Below are positions 43,788 through 53,637 of a stretch of 64,000 nt of DNA, piece after piece. This DNA is from Planctomycetota bacterium (lineage in GTDB: Bacteria; Planctomycetota; MHYJ01; WSZJ01; JACPWG01): NCBI GenBank assembly GCA_016197205.1, contig JACPWG010000023.1, positions 158,096-222,095 on the forward strand, given 5' to 3'. Numbering within the stretch: the first letter of the stretch is position 1; every line of letters starts with the position of its first letter. A program made the position numbers and the translations under genes. Under the pieces are notes generated by a model, which did not search any database, was not told where the DNA came from, and saw nothing but the letters and a program-made list of their open reading frames with translations.

Positions 43788-46331
43788 ATGTCACCCCTCG
43801 CCCCCCAGCCGCCCGCGGCCCGCGCCCACGCGGGCCGCGCCGGCGCTCCCTCCCAGCCGGTCCCCCACCCGCTGCGCGACGCCCGAGGCATGGCCCTCCT
43901 CCTCTCCATCGGCAGCCTGGCCCTCCTCTCGCTCCTCGGCGTCGTCTTCGTCACGGAGGCGCGCCACGGAGCGGGGGCAAGCGCGGGCTACCTCGACTCG
44001 GCGCGCGCGCGCCTGGTCGCGCAGGCCGGCCTCGACTACGCCGTCGCGCGACTCCGCGTGGACGCGGGCCGATCGCCGGTGGGCGACCCCGCCGGCGAGT
44101 GGCACTACGGGGGCGGACCCCTCGCCACCACGGCCGCCCCTTCCTACCGGGGCGGGAGCGCCTGCGGGCACGCCTTCTCCACCACGGTCGGCGGGACCCA
44201 TGCCCCCCAGGGGGACCAGGCGGTGCTCAAGATCCTCGACACGACCGCGCAGCTCGACCTCAACCTCCGGATCCCGGCCCTCGCGCAGGTCCTCGACACG
44301 CTCGGTCGCGCCATCGCGCAGGACCGCCGGGCCCTGGGCCTCTCCCCCGTGGACCCGATCGCGGGCCGCGGCGCCCGCATCGTCGCCCTTCGCGACGCCC
44401 TCGGAGGCCTCACCACGAAGGACACGCTCCGCCTCGTCCTCGGGGATGACGACTTCGTGCTCGCCCGGGACTTCCTCACCGTGCACGCCTGGCAGGACCC
44501 GCGCACGATCGCGCCCACCGGCGCCTCGTTCCCGGAGGGGATGCCCGGTTTCCGTACGGAGCCGCGCGCCCCGGTCAGCGTGAACACCGCGTCGTGGCCG
44601 ATCCTGGTCGCGCTCCTCGCCGACCTGCGCGGACCCGCGGGCGGCCCCATCCCCTACCAGACCGCCGCCGACGTCGCCGGGGCCCTCCTCCAGCGCCGCT
44701 CGAGCACGCCTCCCGGCCAGGGGCCCTTCGCTTCCTGGCCCGACTTCCATGCCTTCGTCCGCGGTCTCACGGCGAACGGGTCGCTACGGTTACGGCAGGA
44801 GTGGGCCGACGCCATCCTCGCCAACGCCGACCCGAACTTCCACCCGTCCCGCCTCAACCTCGAGCGGGTCCTCGACGCCCCGATCGACAAGACCGACCTC
44901 GCCTACCGCACGACGGAATTTTGCCTCCGTCCGATGGGCCTCTACGAGATCACTTCGCTGGGGCGGCTCTTCCGCGCGGACGGGCGGGGCCTCGCCGCGT
45001 CGCAGCTCTCCGCCGTCGTGCGGGTCTTCCGAAACCTCTACCACACGGTCCAGGCGGACTTCGAGGCGAGGCGCGCCTCCGACCGTTCCGAGAACGCCGG
45101 CACCTGGCCGAACCCCGGACCCCGTGCGCGAGGCGTTGCGGCGGACTGGGCCGGACACCTGCAGCTCCAGACCGACGTCCCCGCGCCCGACCCCCAGCTC
45201 GCGAGTCCGACGCTCGAGGTCCTGCTGCGCGATGGACTGGCCGCGGACGCCGCGGACGGCGTGGCCGCCCCCGCCGGCAACCAGGAGGCCGGCCCGGACG
45301 TGGCCCGCGCGGGCGGCGACCTCCTTCCGGAAGGCCTCTTCTGCTCCCGTACGCGGGGGGAACTGACGGCGTGGAGCACCGACCGCAACGTCAACCCGCA
45401 CTCGGGCGGGCTCGAGTTCTGGGTGAAGTTCGACCGGCCGGCCGCCGCGGGGTTCGTGCCCCTTCTCCTCCTCACGGTGCCGGAGAACGGCAACACCGGG
45501 GTCCAGCACCGCATCCGGGCGCGGCTCGACCCGCGCGCGCTCACGATCGAATCGACGCGACTCTACTACGTGTCGCGGCGCTTCGGGAACAACGCCGCCC
45601 GGCAAAACGCGCCCTCCCCGTATGAGAAGAAGCGGACGACGTTCGTGGCCTCGCTCCCGGGGGCGGGGACGCCGCACGAGTGGCACCAGGTGCGGGTGTC
45701 GTGGACCGACGGCACGCGGCAGAGCCTCGAGGTGGACGGCGTGTCCGGGTCGGAGAGCTCGTCCGCCTCGGGCTCGAACGTCGCCTTCGAGGGCTGGCCG
45801 CCCTACGATCCGAGCCTCACGCTCGGCGGTGCTGCGACGACCGTGGACGGCCTGGAGATCTGCCCCGCGACGGTCGACGACCTGCGCGTGTACGGCCCCC
45901 CCGGGCTGATGCCGTCGCTCGGCACGCGGCGCTCGCGCTTCGAGGACGCGGCTGTGGGCCGGGTCGGCCGGTTCGAAGGGGCCTTCGACCCGCTGCCCGG
46001 TCCGATCCGGCTCCTGGGCGTGAGCTGGACGGAATGGACCCCCGACTCCTGGAGCGGCCGGCCGTTCGTGCAGCCGCCCACCTGGATCGAGCTGGCCCTG
46101 GACACGGGAAGCGGTTTCCAGACCGTCGCGAATGGAGCGGGCACGGCGGCGCTGGACCCGGCGGGCGTGGGCACGGTCCCGGCCGACCGGGAGCTGCGGT
46201 ATGAAGTCCGGTTCCGGCGCGACCTCGGACTCTCTCCGTTGAACGTGACCCCGATCCTGGACGACCTGCTGCTCGCGTACGTCGGCAGCGGGGCGGACAC
46301 CCTCTCCTTTACGTGGAACGACGATGAGTAG
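43788..46331 (+). CDS. GspK/PilX-like pseudopilin-associated protein with LamG-like domain
   Basis: 847 residues from the ATG at 43788, which has AGGAG 9 bases upstream. An Ala/Pro-rich lead precedes RGMALLLSIGSLALLSLLGV, the single N-terminal helix of type II secretion/pilus minor components, followed by ARARLVAQAGLDYAVARL as in GspK. Residues 100-400 have the helix-hairpin-helix-like GspK body (VSVNTASWPILVALL). From about 520 to 700 there is a concanavalin/LamG-type beta-sandwich (HSGGLEFWVKFDRP, HEWHQVRVSWTDGTRQSLEV, TVDDLRVYGP). It probably caps or decorates a pseudopilus fibre and binds a ligand. It overlaps the next gene by 8 bases. Confidence 0.75.
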   Translation: MSPLAPQPPAARAHAGRAGAPSQPVPHPLRDARGMALLLSIGSLALLSLLGVVFVTEARHGAGASAGYLDSARARLVAQAGLDYAVARLRVDAGRSPVGDPAGEWHYGGGPLATTAAPSYRGGSACGHAFSTTVGGTHAPQGDQAVLKILDTTAQLDLNLRIPALAQVLDTLGRAIAQDRRALGLSPVDPIAGRGARIVALRDALGGLTTKDTLRLVLGDDDFVLARDFLTVHAWQDPRTIAPTGASFPEGMPGFRTEPRAPVSVNTASWPILVALLADLRGPAGGPIPYQTAADVAGALLQRRSSTPPGQGPFASWPDFHAFVRGLTANGSLRLRQEWADAILANADPNFHPSRLNLERVLDAPIDKTDLAYRTTEFCLRPMGLYEITSLGRLFRADGRGLAASQLSAVVRVFRNLYHTVQADFEARRASDRSENAGTWPNPGPRARGVAADWAGHLQLQTDVPAPDPQLASPTLEVLLRDGLAADAADGVAAPAGNQEAGPDVARAGGDLLPEGLFCSRTRGELTAWSTDRNVNPHSGGLEFWVKFDRPAAAGFVPLLLLTVPENGNTGVQHRIRARLDPRALTIESTRLYYVSRRFGNNAARQNAPSPYEKKRTTFVASLPGAGTPHEWHQVRVSWTDGTRQSLEVDGVSGSESSSASGSNVAFEGWPPYDPSLTLGGAATTVDGLEICPATVDDLRVYGPPGLMPSLGTRRSRFEDAAVGRVGRFEGAFDPLPGPIRLLGVSWTEWTPDSWSGRPFVQPPTWIELALDTGSGFQTVANGAGTAALDPAGVGTVPADRELRYEVRFRRDLGLSPLNVTPILDDLLLAYVGSGADTLSFTWNDDE

Positions 46332-47313
46332 ACGAATCTGCAGGGCCGCCGTCACGCAGTTCACCGTGCAGCCGGCCGCCATCGACGAACCGGTCGCCGG
46401 CCGTCGGGTGCTTCCGATCCTCTTCGCCATCAGCGTCACGCTCGCGATCGTCCTCTCCCTGGTGGCCGTGGCGAGCGGCGAGCCGCCGCGGGCGGGGAAG
46501 AGACCCGCCGTCACTCTCCGCCTCGAGCTGGTCGAGCGAAACCGGGGGCGCTGGGAAGTTCGCGCGGAAGGGGTGCCGGCGCCTGGCGTCGAGGTCCCCC
46601 GCGGGGCGGAGGTGCGGGTCCGCCTCGAGCTGGACGGCGAAGCCGTGCCGGGTGCGGAGCGTCGCGTCTACTTCCGCTACGAACGGTTTTCCGCGACCCT
46701 CCCCCTGGGTCCGGGTCAGGTCCTGGCGGGCGAGTACGCGGTGCGGGCGGAGGTCCCGGAAGCGCGTGGGCTCGATTCGGCGGCGACGCTTCGCCTCGGG
46801 AGCGTCGAGGACGAGACCGCGGCGCGGGCGGACGCGAGTGCCTGGCTGGACGCGTGCGCACGCGACGTGCTGCTGCTCGGCCGCACGCTCCCCATGGGTC
46901 GCGTCGAAGAGGTCCCCTCGCCGGCGGAGGCGAAGTGGGAGTCTCGCTTCCTCGCGCTGCGCGAAAAGTACTGGGAGGTGGTGTCGCCCGGGCGGTACTT
47001 CGCGCTGTACCGGCCGGCGGAGGTGCGGGAGGTCGCGGTGGGCCTGGACCGGTTAGAGACGGCGGAGGTGGAGCGACGCCGCGGCGGAGTGGTCCGGGTC
47101 GAGGAGCTGGCCTGCGCGCGGGCCGAGGTGGCGGAATTCGCGGGGCGGTTGGCCAAGCGCGTAGGCATTGCGACGACGGAGGGGACGGCTGTGGGCGAGG
47201 GGGGAGGGAGCGGCGGGCGTGGGGCGGGCGGCGAGGGGCTGACGACGGGCAGGGACGGACGGGCGCCGGTCGCGGCGGGAATCCAGCGGGTGCTGGGCTC
47301 GTTCTCGCGGTGA
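46324..47313 (+). CDS. Membrane-anchored protein of unknown function
   Basis: 329 residues. It starts within the last codons of the GspK-like gene (ATGAGTAG overlap), so translation is coupled. One membrane helix (VLPILFAISVTLAIVLSLVA, about 30-50) leads to a periplasmic beta-rich domain of about 100 residues (TLRLELVERNRGRWEVRAEG, YAVRAEVPEA) and a helical region. The tail is Gly-rich and low-complexity. The family is not recognised. Its coupling to the GspK-like gene and position after the FHA-GspE motor suggest a structural part of the same secretion or pilus-like machine. Confidence 0.6.
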   Translation: MSRRICRAAVTQFTVQPAAIDEPVAGRRVLPILFAISVTLAIVLSLVAVASGEPPRAGKRPAVTLRLELVERNRGRWEVRAEGVPAPGVEVPRGAEVRVRLELDGEAVPGAERRVYFRYERFSATLPLGPGQVLAGEYAVRAEVPEARGLDSAATLRLGSVEDETAARADASAWLDACARDVLLLGRTLPMGRVEEVPSPAEAKWESRFLALREKYWEVVSPGRYFALYRPAEVREVAVGLDRLETAEVERRRGGVVRVEELACARAEVAEFAGRLAKRVGIATTEGTAVGEGGGSGGRGAGGEGLTTGRDGRAPVAAGIQRVLGSFSR

Positions 47314-47522
47314 AGGCCCATTCGCGAATTCTGCGCACGCGCCCGAGACCCGAGGGGGGAAGGCTCAAGGCTCAAGGTTCAATCCTGGTTTCGCCCTCCC
47401 GCTCCAGGAGCTGTTCGCTGAGCTGGATCGACAGGGCGGCACGCAGCAGGCTTGACGTGCGCGAGAGAGGTCATCCGGCGGAAGCGAACGCGCTGGTTCC
47501 TCCCGATCCTCGTTTTCCGTGC

Positions 47523-47716
47523 CTAGCACTACAACGCTAGAGTGAATCCTCTGCCACCTGCAACGGATTCTGCCAAGCTCCGCAGCTGTTCGTAGTTCCG
47601 CCTTTAGGCGGCGCGTGCGAGGAGAAATTTGGCACTTGGTTGGCAGCCCCGCCTAAAGGCGGAACTACGAACCAGTTGGGCTCGAAGGCCCCACTCTTCT
47701 GGCGTTGTAGTGCTAG
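47523..47716. repeat. 194-bp BIME/MITE-like element, copy 2
   Basis: Reverse-complement copy of the element at 977-1170, with the same length and the same 17-bp terminal repeat (one change in the right arm). The internal units are CGTAGTTCCGCCTTTAGGCGG and its inverted partner. It lies 9 bases beyond the stop codon of the giant kinase, between two convergent genes. Confidence 0.85.
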
Positions 47717-47725
47717 GCGGCCTCG

Positions 47726-50700
47726 TCAGCGCGGGGTCGTCGGGACCACGTCGGTCCGCGTCTCCACGAGCACGTACACGCTGCGGGGATCGATGCGCAC
47801 GCTGAGCGGCCGGCCACGCCGCAGGAGCGCCAGCTCCACCTCCGTTCGCTCCGGGTCCGCGTCGCGGGCGGCGGCTTGCAGCCGCCGGAATTCGCCCGCG
47901 TCCGCCGGCGTCCGCCCGTCGTAGGCCGCCACGACATCCCCCGGCGCGAAAGGAGGCGCCTGCGCCCCCTCCACCCGCGCGTCCACGATCACCAGCCTGC
48001 GGCGAATACCGTAGCCGGTCCCGCGGAGGAGGGCATCCGCCACGTCCGCGCCGAGCTTTTCCTGCAACCATCGGCCGAAGCGCACCTGCGCGGTTCGTGC
48101 GAGCCCCGCGGGCGCGAACACGCCCAGCACCCCGTTCAACCTCCGGCAGAGGCGCGCGAGCGCACCCGCCCCGCCCGTTTCAAACCACCCGCGCACGAAG
48201 CGCGCGAGGGCCGCGCGAGGGCCCGGCCGGCCCGCGAGCGGCAGGGCGTGCGTGTCGAGCAGAAAGAGGAACCTCTCCCGCGAACGCAACGCCGCCTCCC
48301 GCAGGTCCCGCTGGACCGCCTCTTCCGAGTCATCGCCGCCTCCGCCACCGGTCGCGCCCTGCGCCCGCTCCGCCCGAAACAGCGCCCGCCAGAACCTCGC
48401 GTCCACCGACGCCCACTCCAGGAAGTGCCGCGCCGACGGCGAGTCGGCGAGCGAGGGCAGGCTTTCCGCGCGGAGCGCGTCCTGGTGCGCGGCTTCGAGG
48501 TCCCCCGCCCTCACGGCGCGATCGTAAAGGCGCGCCGCGTCCTCGACCCGGCCCTGGATCCACCGGCCGTTCGCAAGCAGCAGCAGGTCCACCGCGCGCC
48601 GCGGCTCGTACGATACCGGCCGTGAGTTCGAGCCCCCCGCGACGAACTCCAGCTCCGCGAGCCGCGCCTCCACCCAGAAGCCGGAGGCCCCGGTCGACCC
48701 GGCGGTCCGAAGCGACACGAAGACCTGTTCGTCCTCCAAGGGGACGTCGCGCAGTCGCGCCGGCTGCGGCGCGGCCTCCGCGCCGCCCACGGAAGCGGTG
48801 AGCGACAGCAGCCGCCGGTGCGCCGCATACTCGAGCGAGGCGCGGACCGTGGACCCCGGGGCCAGGCCGCCCGCGGAGAGGTCCCGCTGCCGGATCCCCG
48901 CCGCGTCCCCCGCGGCAAGCTCGACCTTCCGCAGCGGGGAACCGCTCTCCCCCTGCGAGCTGAGCGCCAGCGTGTGGACGGTCCCGCGGCCGGCCACTTC
49001 GCCCTCACGGCCCGGCGCGTACCCAAGCCCGGCCCACGGCTCCCCGGCCACCACGCCGACCAGAAGGGTCGTCCCCCAATCGAGTCGCGCGAGGTCGAGC
49101 GTCGCGCGCAGCCTGTAGCTCGAACGATCGTGCGCGACCGGGACGTACAGGCCGTCCCGGCCGTTCGAGTTCCCGAAGAGCCGAAGCGTCCCGTCGGCGC
49201 CGCGCACCGCGCAAAGCGGGGACGTCGCAAGCAAGTCGCACCGCGCGAGATCGTCGCCGGGCAAGCCGAAGACTCGAGCGGGGTGGACCAACCCGTTCAG
49301 CCTGGCGATCCGCTCCTGCGTCGCGCGCTGCTCCGCGGCCGAGAGAAGCGGTTCGGTGAGCAGTCGCTCGGCGGAGGCGAGGGCCGCGTTCCAGTCGCCC
49401 GCCTCTTCCGCATCGTCCGCCAGCCGTCGGAGCAGCGTCCCCCGGACCGCGTGACTCCGACTCGAGCTGCGCTCCGCCGCGGCCGCCGCCTCCTCGCGTC
49501 GGCCCAGTCGCATGAGGCACCGCACGAGCGCCACCGCCGCCTCCGCGAGGTCGGGCTCGCTCTCGACCCGCTCGACGGCCTCGGCGTAGCGAGCGCACGC
49601 CTCCGGCAGCAGCCCGAAGCCTTCCGCGGCGCGCCCCGCGACCAGCTCCCGGTTCGCGATCGGCCTCGGCCTGCGCTCCATCGCCCGAGCCCCCGCGTCC
49701 GCCGGCGACGTGCCGCCGATCCTCGCGGCCGAGGGCGCGGTTCGTCCCATGCCGAGCACGAGGAGCGAGCCGCTGCCGTTCTCCTTCGACGAGGAGACGG
49801 GGCGCTCGAGGAGCAGCTCCGGCTCTCCATCGCCGTCCAGGTCCGCGACCGTCGGTTGCCAGTACGCATCCGTCAACGGGAAGAGGGTGAGAAAGGGCCG
49901 CCAGTCCGAGCCGTCGGCGCGGAAGAGGCGCACCGGCTGGACGACCCGTTCGCCCGAGTCGGGGTCCTGCTGGGGCAGCGAGGCGCCGACCCAGGCGTAG
50001 CGGTCGCGCGGGCCCGCGAGGACCGCCACCGCGACGTCCGCGTTCCCGGGCAAGGTCGGCCAGGGCGCCTGCCAGAGAGGGTCGATCGTCGCGGACGGCC
50101 CGGGCCCGAAGCGCACCCGATACGCCCCCGGTGGCCGCCAGCCCGCCTCCAGCCGTCGACGGCCAACGAGCTCGCGCAGAGGGCCGAGCATCTGCACCTC
50201 CCACCCCGCTCCGACGAGCAGCTCGGCGCCCGGCACGCGAAGCGCGCCGGGATCCGGAAGCGCATTCCCCGCGAACGGTGCCTGGGCGATCGTCCTCCAT
50301 TTGCCCGAGGCCGGGTCGGGCTGGAGTCCCAGCAGCGCGTACTGACGCCACGGCCCGGCGAAGGCCCATACCTCGGGTCGCCCGTCCGCATCCGCGTCAC
50401 GCACCGCGAGGGCGTGGACCTCGCTGCCCACCGGCGCGCCCCCCGCGACCGCCAGCGCATGACGCGCCGCGTCATAGCGGTAGAGCCGGAGGGCGCGCTC
50501 GTACATCCCCGTTGCGAGAACCAGCTCAGGCCGCTTGTCCCCGTCCAGGTCGGCCACGAGGAAGGGCCGCGGGTTGACCTCGGATTCGAGCGGCGTCGTG
50601 GCCGCGACGGCAAGCCGCCCGCCTTCCGAGCGGAGCACCGCGAAGAGGCCGTCTTTCGGCTCGACGCGGCCGCCCGCGACCAGGATTTCCGGCCGCCCGT

Positions 50701-52819
50701 CCCCGTCCGCGTCCAGGGCGTCGATCGCCTGCAAGGCGAACCGCCGGCCGTTGCCCACGACCTCGACCCTGGACAACTCGCGGTAGACCCCGGCCTCGAT
50801 GCGCCCGACGGCCACGTCGCGCCCGTCGGGCGTGAGGCTCGCCAGCTCCGGCCGGCCGTCCCCGTCCAGGTCCGCAACCACGAGCCTTCGGTAGCCGAAA
50901 GGCACTTCCGTCGCGGGGGTGACGAGCGCGAGAAATCCGAGCAGTCGCTCCCGCTCGGCCTGGTCCGCGGACGTGGCCTCAGGTGAATCCCCTAGGGCGA
51001 GCAGCTCGGTCCGCGCGTCGTCGAAACGCAGCCGACGCAGGAGCGTGCGGGCGAGGCCGAACCGCGCGCGGAATGCGGCGCGCGCCCCCGGTGCTTCGGC
51101 GAGCACGCGGGCGAAGACCCCCTGCGCGCGTTCGACCTCGTCCATGGCCGCAAGGTGTTCGCCGACCTCGACCAGGGCCTCGGGCTCGTCCGGCCGGCCG
51201 ATCGCCGCCTCGAAGGCGCGGTAGAACTCGAGGAGCGCGTTCGGCGCGTCGCCGAGCGCTCGGTGCGCCCTGGCCTCGAGCGCGTGGGCGCGACTCACGG
51301 GCAAGTCTTCCCCTTGTCGGAAAAACGGTTCGTACTCCGCGACCACCGCCGCCGCGGCGTCGAATGCTTCGCGCGTCCGGCCGGCGGCCAGGAGGGCGGC
51401 GGCGGCTTCGATGCGGGACCCGGCCGCGCGCGCCCGCGCCTCGCGCTCGGCCACTGTGCGGGCCCGCTCCGCGGCCTGCGCGAGCGCCGCACGCCACTTC
51501 CCGACCTGCGGGTAGGCCAGGAAGCCCGCGACCGCGAGGACGGCCGCTGCGGTCGGGAGGACGACGTGTCGATAGCGCACGGTCTTGCGCCAGAGGCGGT
51601 AGGCGCGCGACGCGGGCCGGGCTTCGATCATCTCGCCCGTGAGGTAGCGGTCGAGGTCGTCCGCCATGGCGCGCGCGGAGGCGTAGCGGCGGGCGGGTTC
51701 TTTCGCCATCGCTTTCGCGACGATCGTCTCGAGGTCCGGGTGGAGCCCGGGCGCACGTCCACGCAGCGGCGCGGGGTCTTTGAGGATGACGGCCGCGAGC
51801 ATTTGCGGCACGTTGGGCGCTTCGAAGGGGGGCGCGCCGCAGAGCATTTCATAAAGGACCGCACCGAGCGAATACACGTCGGTCGCGGGCCCCATCCGAT
51901 CGACGTCGCCGTTGGCCTGTTCGGGGGACATGTAGAGGAGCGTCCCCATCACCTGGCCGGTCTTCGAGAGGCGGCTCTCGCTTTCGAGGTCCTTCGCGAG
52001 TCCGAAATCGGCCACCTGGACGCGGAAGGAGGCCGCGCTGGCGCTCGAAAAGCGGAGCGTCGTGTCGGAGGCCGCGGCGCGGTCCCCCGGCTCGGCGTCG
52101 AGCGGCGTGAGGAGCAGATTGGCCGGCTTCACGTCCCGGTGGATGACGTTTTCGGCGTGCGCGGCGGCCAGCGCGCGTGCGGCGTCGCGCGCGATCCGGG
52201 CCGCGGCGCGGGGCGGGATCCTGCCCATCCGGTGGAGGACCGCCTGGAGGCTCTCCCCCGCGACGAGGTCCATCGTGAAGTACAGCTTCCCGTCGATCTC
52301 CCCGACCTCGTGCACGGGAACGATGTTCGGGTGGCTGAGCCGCGCGGCGAGGAGCCCTTCCCGCTGAAAGCGCCGCCGCGCCTCGTCGGAGGAGGCCTCC
52401 GAGCCCAGCATGACCTTGAGCGCGACCACGCGCTGGAGCTGGGTGTCGAACGCGCGATAGATCACCCCCATGCCGCCGCGCGCGATTTCGCCGTCGAGGC
52501 GATAGCGGCCGAACACGGCGGGCGCCGCGCGGGCGGCGGCATCGGACGTCGCGGCGGCGCCGGACGGGCCGTTCGAGAATTCGGTCCTCGCACCGCTCGC
52601 GGACGTCGCCGCGCCCCCGCTCCCGCCACCGGCGTCCGTCGTCGCGCGCAGGGCGGTCTTCTCGACCGGCGGACTTGCGCCGGGCTTTCCGCGAGGCACA
52701 GGGGACGCCGAGTCCAATCCCAAGGGTTCGTCAACGGCCACGCAAGAGGACTCCGCAAACTGCCGGTCGTGCTCGGCTGCGTAGAGTGGGTCCGCGTCCG
52801 GCCGCGCGTTGCCGAGCAA
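47726..52819 (-). CDS. Giant Ser/Thr protein kinase with FG-GAP repeats and PDZ-like C-terminus
   Basis: 1697 residues. After about 100 low-complexity residues comes a Hanks kinase (GEIARGGMGVIYRAF, VALKVMLGSE, HRDVKPANLLL, ADFGLAKDLE), with a 30-residue insert before DFG as in the kinase at 9337. Then come a membrane helix (VVLPTAAAVLAVAGFLAYP), a helical TPR-like segment (600-750), and FG-GAP/VCBS units (VVADLDGDGRPELASL, ALDADGDGRPEILVAGG, LVADLDGDKRPELVLA). A second helical region and a PDZ-like end (VEGAQAPPFAPGDVVAAYDG) follow. The listed start is TTG; no better start with a ribosome binding site was found, so the first 30-100 residues are uncertain. It is probably a membrane sensor with an extracytoplasmic propeller. 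Confidence 0.88.
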   Translation of the reverse strand: MLGNARPDADPLYAAEHDRQFAESSCVAVDEPLGLDSASPVPRGKPGASPPVEKTALRATTDAGGGSGGAATSASGARTEFSNGPSGAAATSDAAARAAPAVFGRYRLDGEIARGGMGVIYRAFDTQLQRVVALKVMLGSEASSDEARRRFQREGLLAARLSHPNIVPVHEVGEIDGKLYFTMDLVAGESLQAVLHRMGRIPPRAAARIARDAARALAAAHAENVIHRDVKPANLLLTPLDAEPGDRAAASDTTLRFSSASAASFRVQVADFGLAKDLESESRLSKTGQVMGTLLYMSPEQANGDVDRMGPATDVYSLGAVLYEMLCGAPPFEAPNVPQMLAAVILKDPAPLRGRAPGLHPDLETIVAKAMAKEPARRYASARAMADDLDRYLTGEMIEARPASRAYRLWRKTVRYRHVVLPTAAAVLAVAGFLAYPQVGKWRAALAQAAERARTVAEREARARAAGSRIEAAAALLAAGRTREAFDAAAAVVAEYEPFFRQGEDLPVSRAHALEARAHRALGDAPNALLEFYRAFEAAIGRPDEPEALVEVGEHLAAMDEVERAQGVFARVLAEAPGARAAFRARFGLARTLLRRLRFDDARTELLALGDSPEATSADQAERERLLGFLALVTPATEVPFGYRRLVVADLDGDGRPELASLTPDGRDVAVGRIEAGVYRELSRVEVVGNGRRFALQAIDALDADGDGRPEILVAGGRVEPKDGLFAVLRSEGGRLAVAATTPLESEVNPRPFLVADLDGDKRPELVLATGMYERALRLYRYDAARHALAVAGGAPVGSEVHALAVRDADADGRPEVWAFAGPWRQYALLGLQPDPASGKWRTIAQAPFAGNALPDPGALRVPGAELLVGAGWEVQMLGPLRELVGRRRLEAGWRPPGAYRVRFGPGPSATIDPLWQAPWPTLPGNADVAVAVLAGPRDRYAWVGASLPQQDPDSGERVVQPVRLFRADGSDWRPFLTLFPLTDAYWQPTVADLDGDGEPELLLERPVSSSKENGSGSLLVLGMGRTAPSAARIGGTSPADAGARAMERRPRPIANRELVAGRAAEGFGLLPEACARYAEAVERVESEPDLAEAAVALVRCLMRLGRREEAAAAAERSSSRSHAVRGTLLRRLADDAEEAGDWNAALASAERLLTEPLLSAAEQRATQERIARLNGLVHPARVFGLPGDDLARCDLLATSPLCAVRGADGTLRLFGNSNGRDGLYVPVAHDRSSYRLRATLDLARLDWGTTLLVGVVAGEPWAGLGYAPGREGEVAGRGTVHTLALSSQGESGSPLRKVELAAGDAAGIRQRDLSAGGLAPGSTVRASLEYAAHRRLLSLTASVGGAEAAPQPARLRDVPLEDEQVFVSLRTAGSTGASGFWVEARLAELEFVAGGSNSRPVSYEPRRAVDLLLLANGRWIQGRVEDAARLYDRAVRAGDLEAAHQDALRAESLPSLADSPSARHFLEWASVDARFWRALFRAERAQGATGGGGGDDSEEAVQRDLREAALRSRERFLFLLDTHALPLAGRPGPRAALARFVRGWFETGGAGALARLCRRLNGVLGVFAPAGLARTAQVRFGRWLQEKLGADVADALLRGTGYGIRRRLVIVDARVEGAQAPPFAPGDVVAAYDGRTPADAGEFRRLQAAARDADPERTEVELALLRRGRPLSVRIDPRSVYVLVETRTDVVPTTPR

Positions 52820-52867
52820 CGCGGAATCGCGACCCTTCGTCTCGGCCCTGAGCCACTCCCTTTTCGA

Positions 52868-53104
52868 CTATGGCCGGTCTTCCGGGATCGGCGTGGCGCC
52901 CTTTACCTTGGCGAGGGCGCGCAGGAACTTGCGCCGAGTACCGCTCCGCCCCCGAGCTTCCAGGTAGACGCCGGCGTCGAGGGCGGCCATTTTCTCCGCC
53001 ACGGCGGACGCAATGAAGTGATGGATGGAGACCGCCTCTTCGCGCGCCAGCTCACGGACCCGGCGATGAAGCGACTCGGGGAGTCGGAGGCTGATGGTGC
53101 TCAT
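52868..53104 (-). CDS. Ribbon-helix-helix (CopG/HicB-like) DNA-binding protein
   Basis: 78 residues with AGGAG 6 bases before the ATG. MSTISLRLPESLHRRVRELA, then REEAVSIHHFIASAVAEKMA, is the RHH fold: a short DNA-contacting strand (TISLRL) and two helices. Such proteins are usually antitoxins or small repressors. No toxin-like gene is next to it; the downstream gene on the same strand is the kinase, starting 49 bases later. It could be an orphan antitoxin or a repressor of its own short operon, possibly acting on the palindromes just upstream. Confidence 0.75.
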   Translation of the reverse strand: MSTISLRLPESLHRRVRELAREEAVSIHHFIASAVAEKMAALDAGVYLEARGRSGTRRKFLRALAKVKGATPIPEDRP

Positions 53105-53205
53105 GGGCGACTCCTAACGTCAGAGCCGCAACCAAAGACGAGCACGGATGCTACGCTTGTGGCACCCCTCACCCCGACCCTCTCCCTTACGAGGGGAGAG
53201 GGTGG

Positions 53206-53256
53206 CTATTCCTCCGCCGGATTTGCGCTGATCGCGCAAATCCGGCGGAGGAATAG
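53206..53256. repeat. Perfect 22-bp inverted repeat
   Basis: CTATTCCTCCGCCGGATTTG at 53206, plus CG, is exactly matched by its complement ending at 53256, across a 7-base loop. A CCCTCACCCCGACCCTCTCC block with GGGGAGAGGG (53165-53203) stands directly before it, and GTGGTATTATATGCAATACC (53261-53280) directly after forms a further small hairpin. Three hairpins in about 120 bases lie upstream of the RHH gene. Confidence 0.75.
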
Positions 53257-53637
53257 CATCGTGGTATTATATGCAATACCACGCGGCAGGACAACGCCGT
53301 TCGAGGTCGGCTCTTGTCCTCCACTGGGGGAGCATCGGCGGGCGACTACCGCGAACAGGTCGTCGAGGGCGTGAAGGTCGCTCTCCGAGAGCCGGTGGAC
53401 CCACGCCGTCGTCGACAGGCGTCCTGCGGGTGCCACCGGGGATGGGGCCTCCACGGATCGTCTGAAGCTCCTCCCCGCCTTCCTCCGGCCGCTCCCCCAC
53501 TCCGAACGCTTGGCGACCTTCCTACGGGGCGTCCCGTCGGTGCAGGGCGGAAGCCCTGCACCACAAGGGCTCGTGGCCGGCGGAAAAGAACTGTGAGCCG
53601 GTGGCTTCTTTCCTCACCCAGCATCTGATGCTCCATT
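53257..53637. other. Intergenic region, no certain gene
   Basis: About 380 bases. Some reverse-strand stretches (RLSTTAWVHRLSESDLHALD, DLFAVVARR) read like protein but have no start, no ribosome binding site and no recognised family, so they may be a decayed gene. The region includes the hairpin repeat at 53539. Confidence 0.3.
53539..53566. repeat. GTGCAGGGC hairpin repeat, copy 2
   Basis: Identical to the repeat at 8901-8928, including the GGAA loop and the ACAAGGGCTCGTGGCC right flank, and preceded by the same GTCCCGTC-type left flank. Confidence 0.8.

Noticed and set aside
53206..53500. Small reverse-strand gene at the palindromes
   Set aside because: Some segments look protein-like, but there is no ribosome binding site or recognised family and the frame includes the palindrome.
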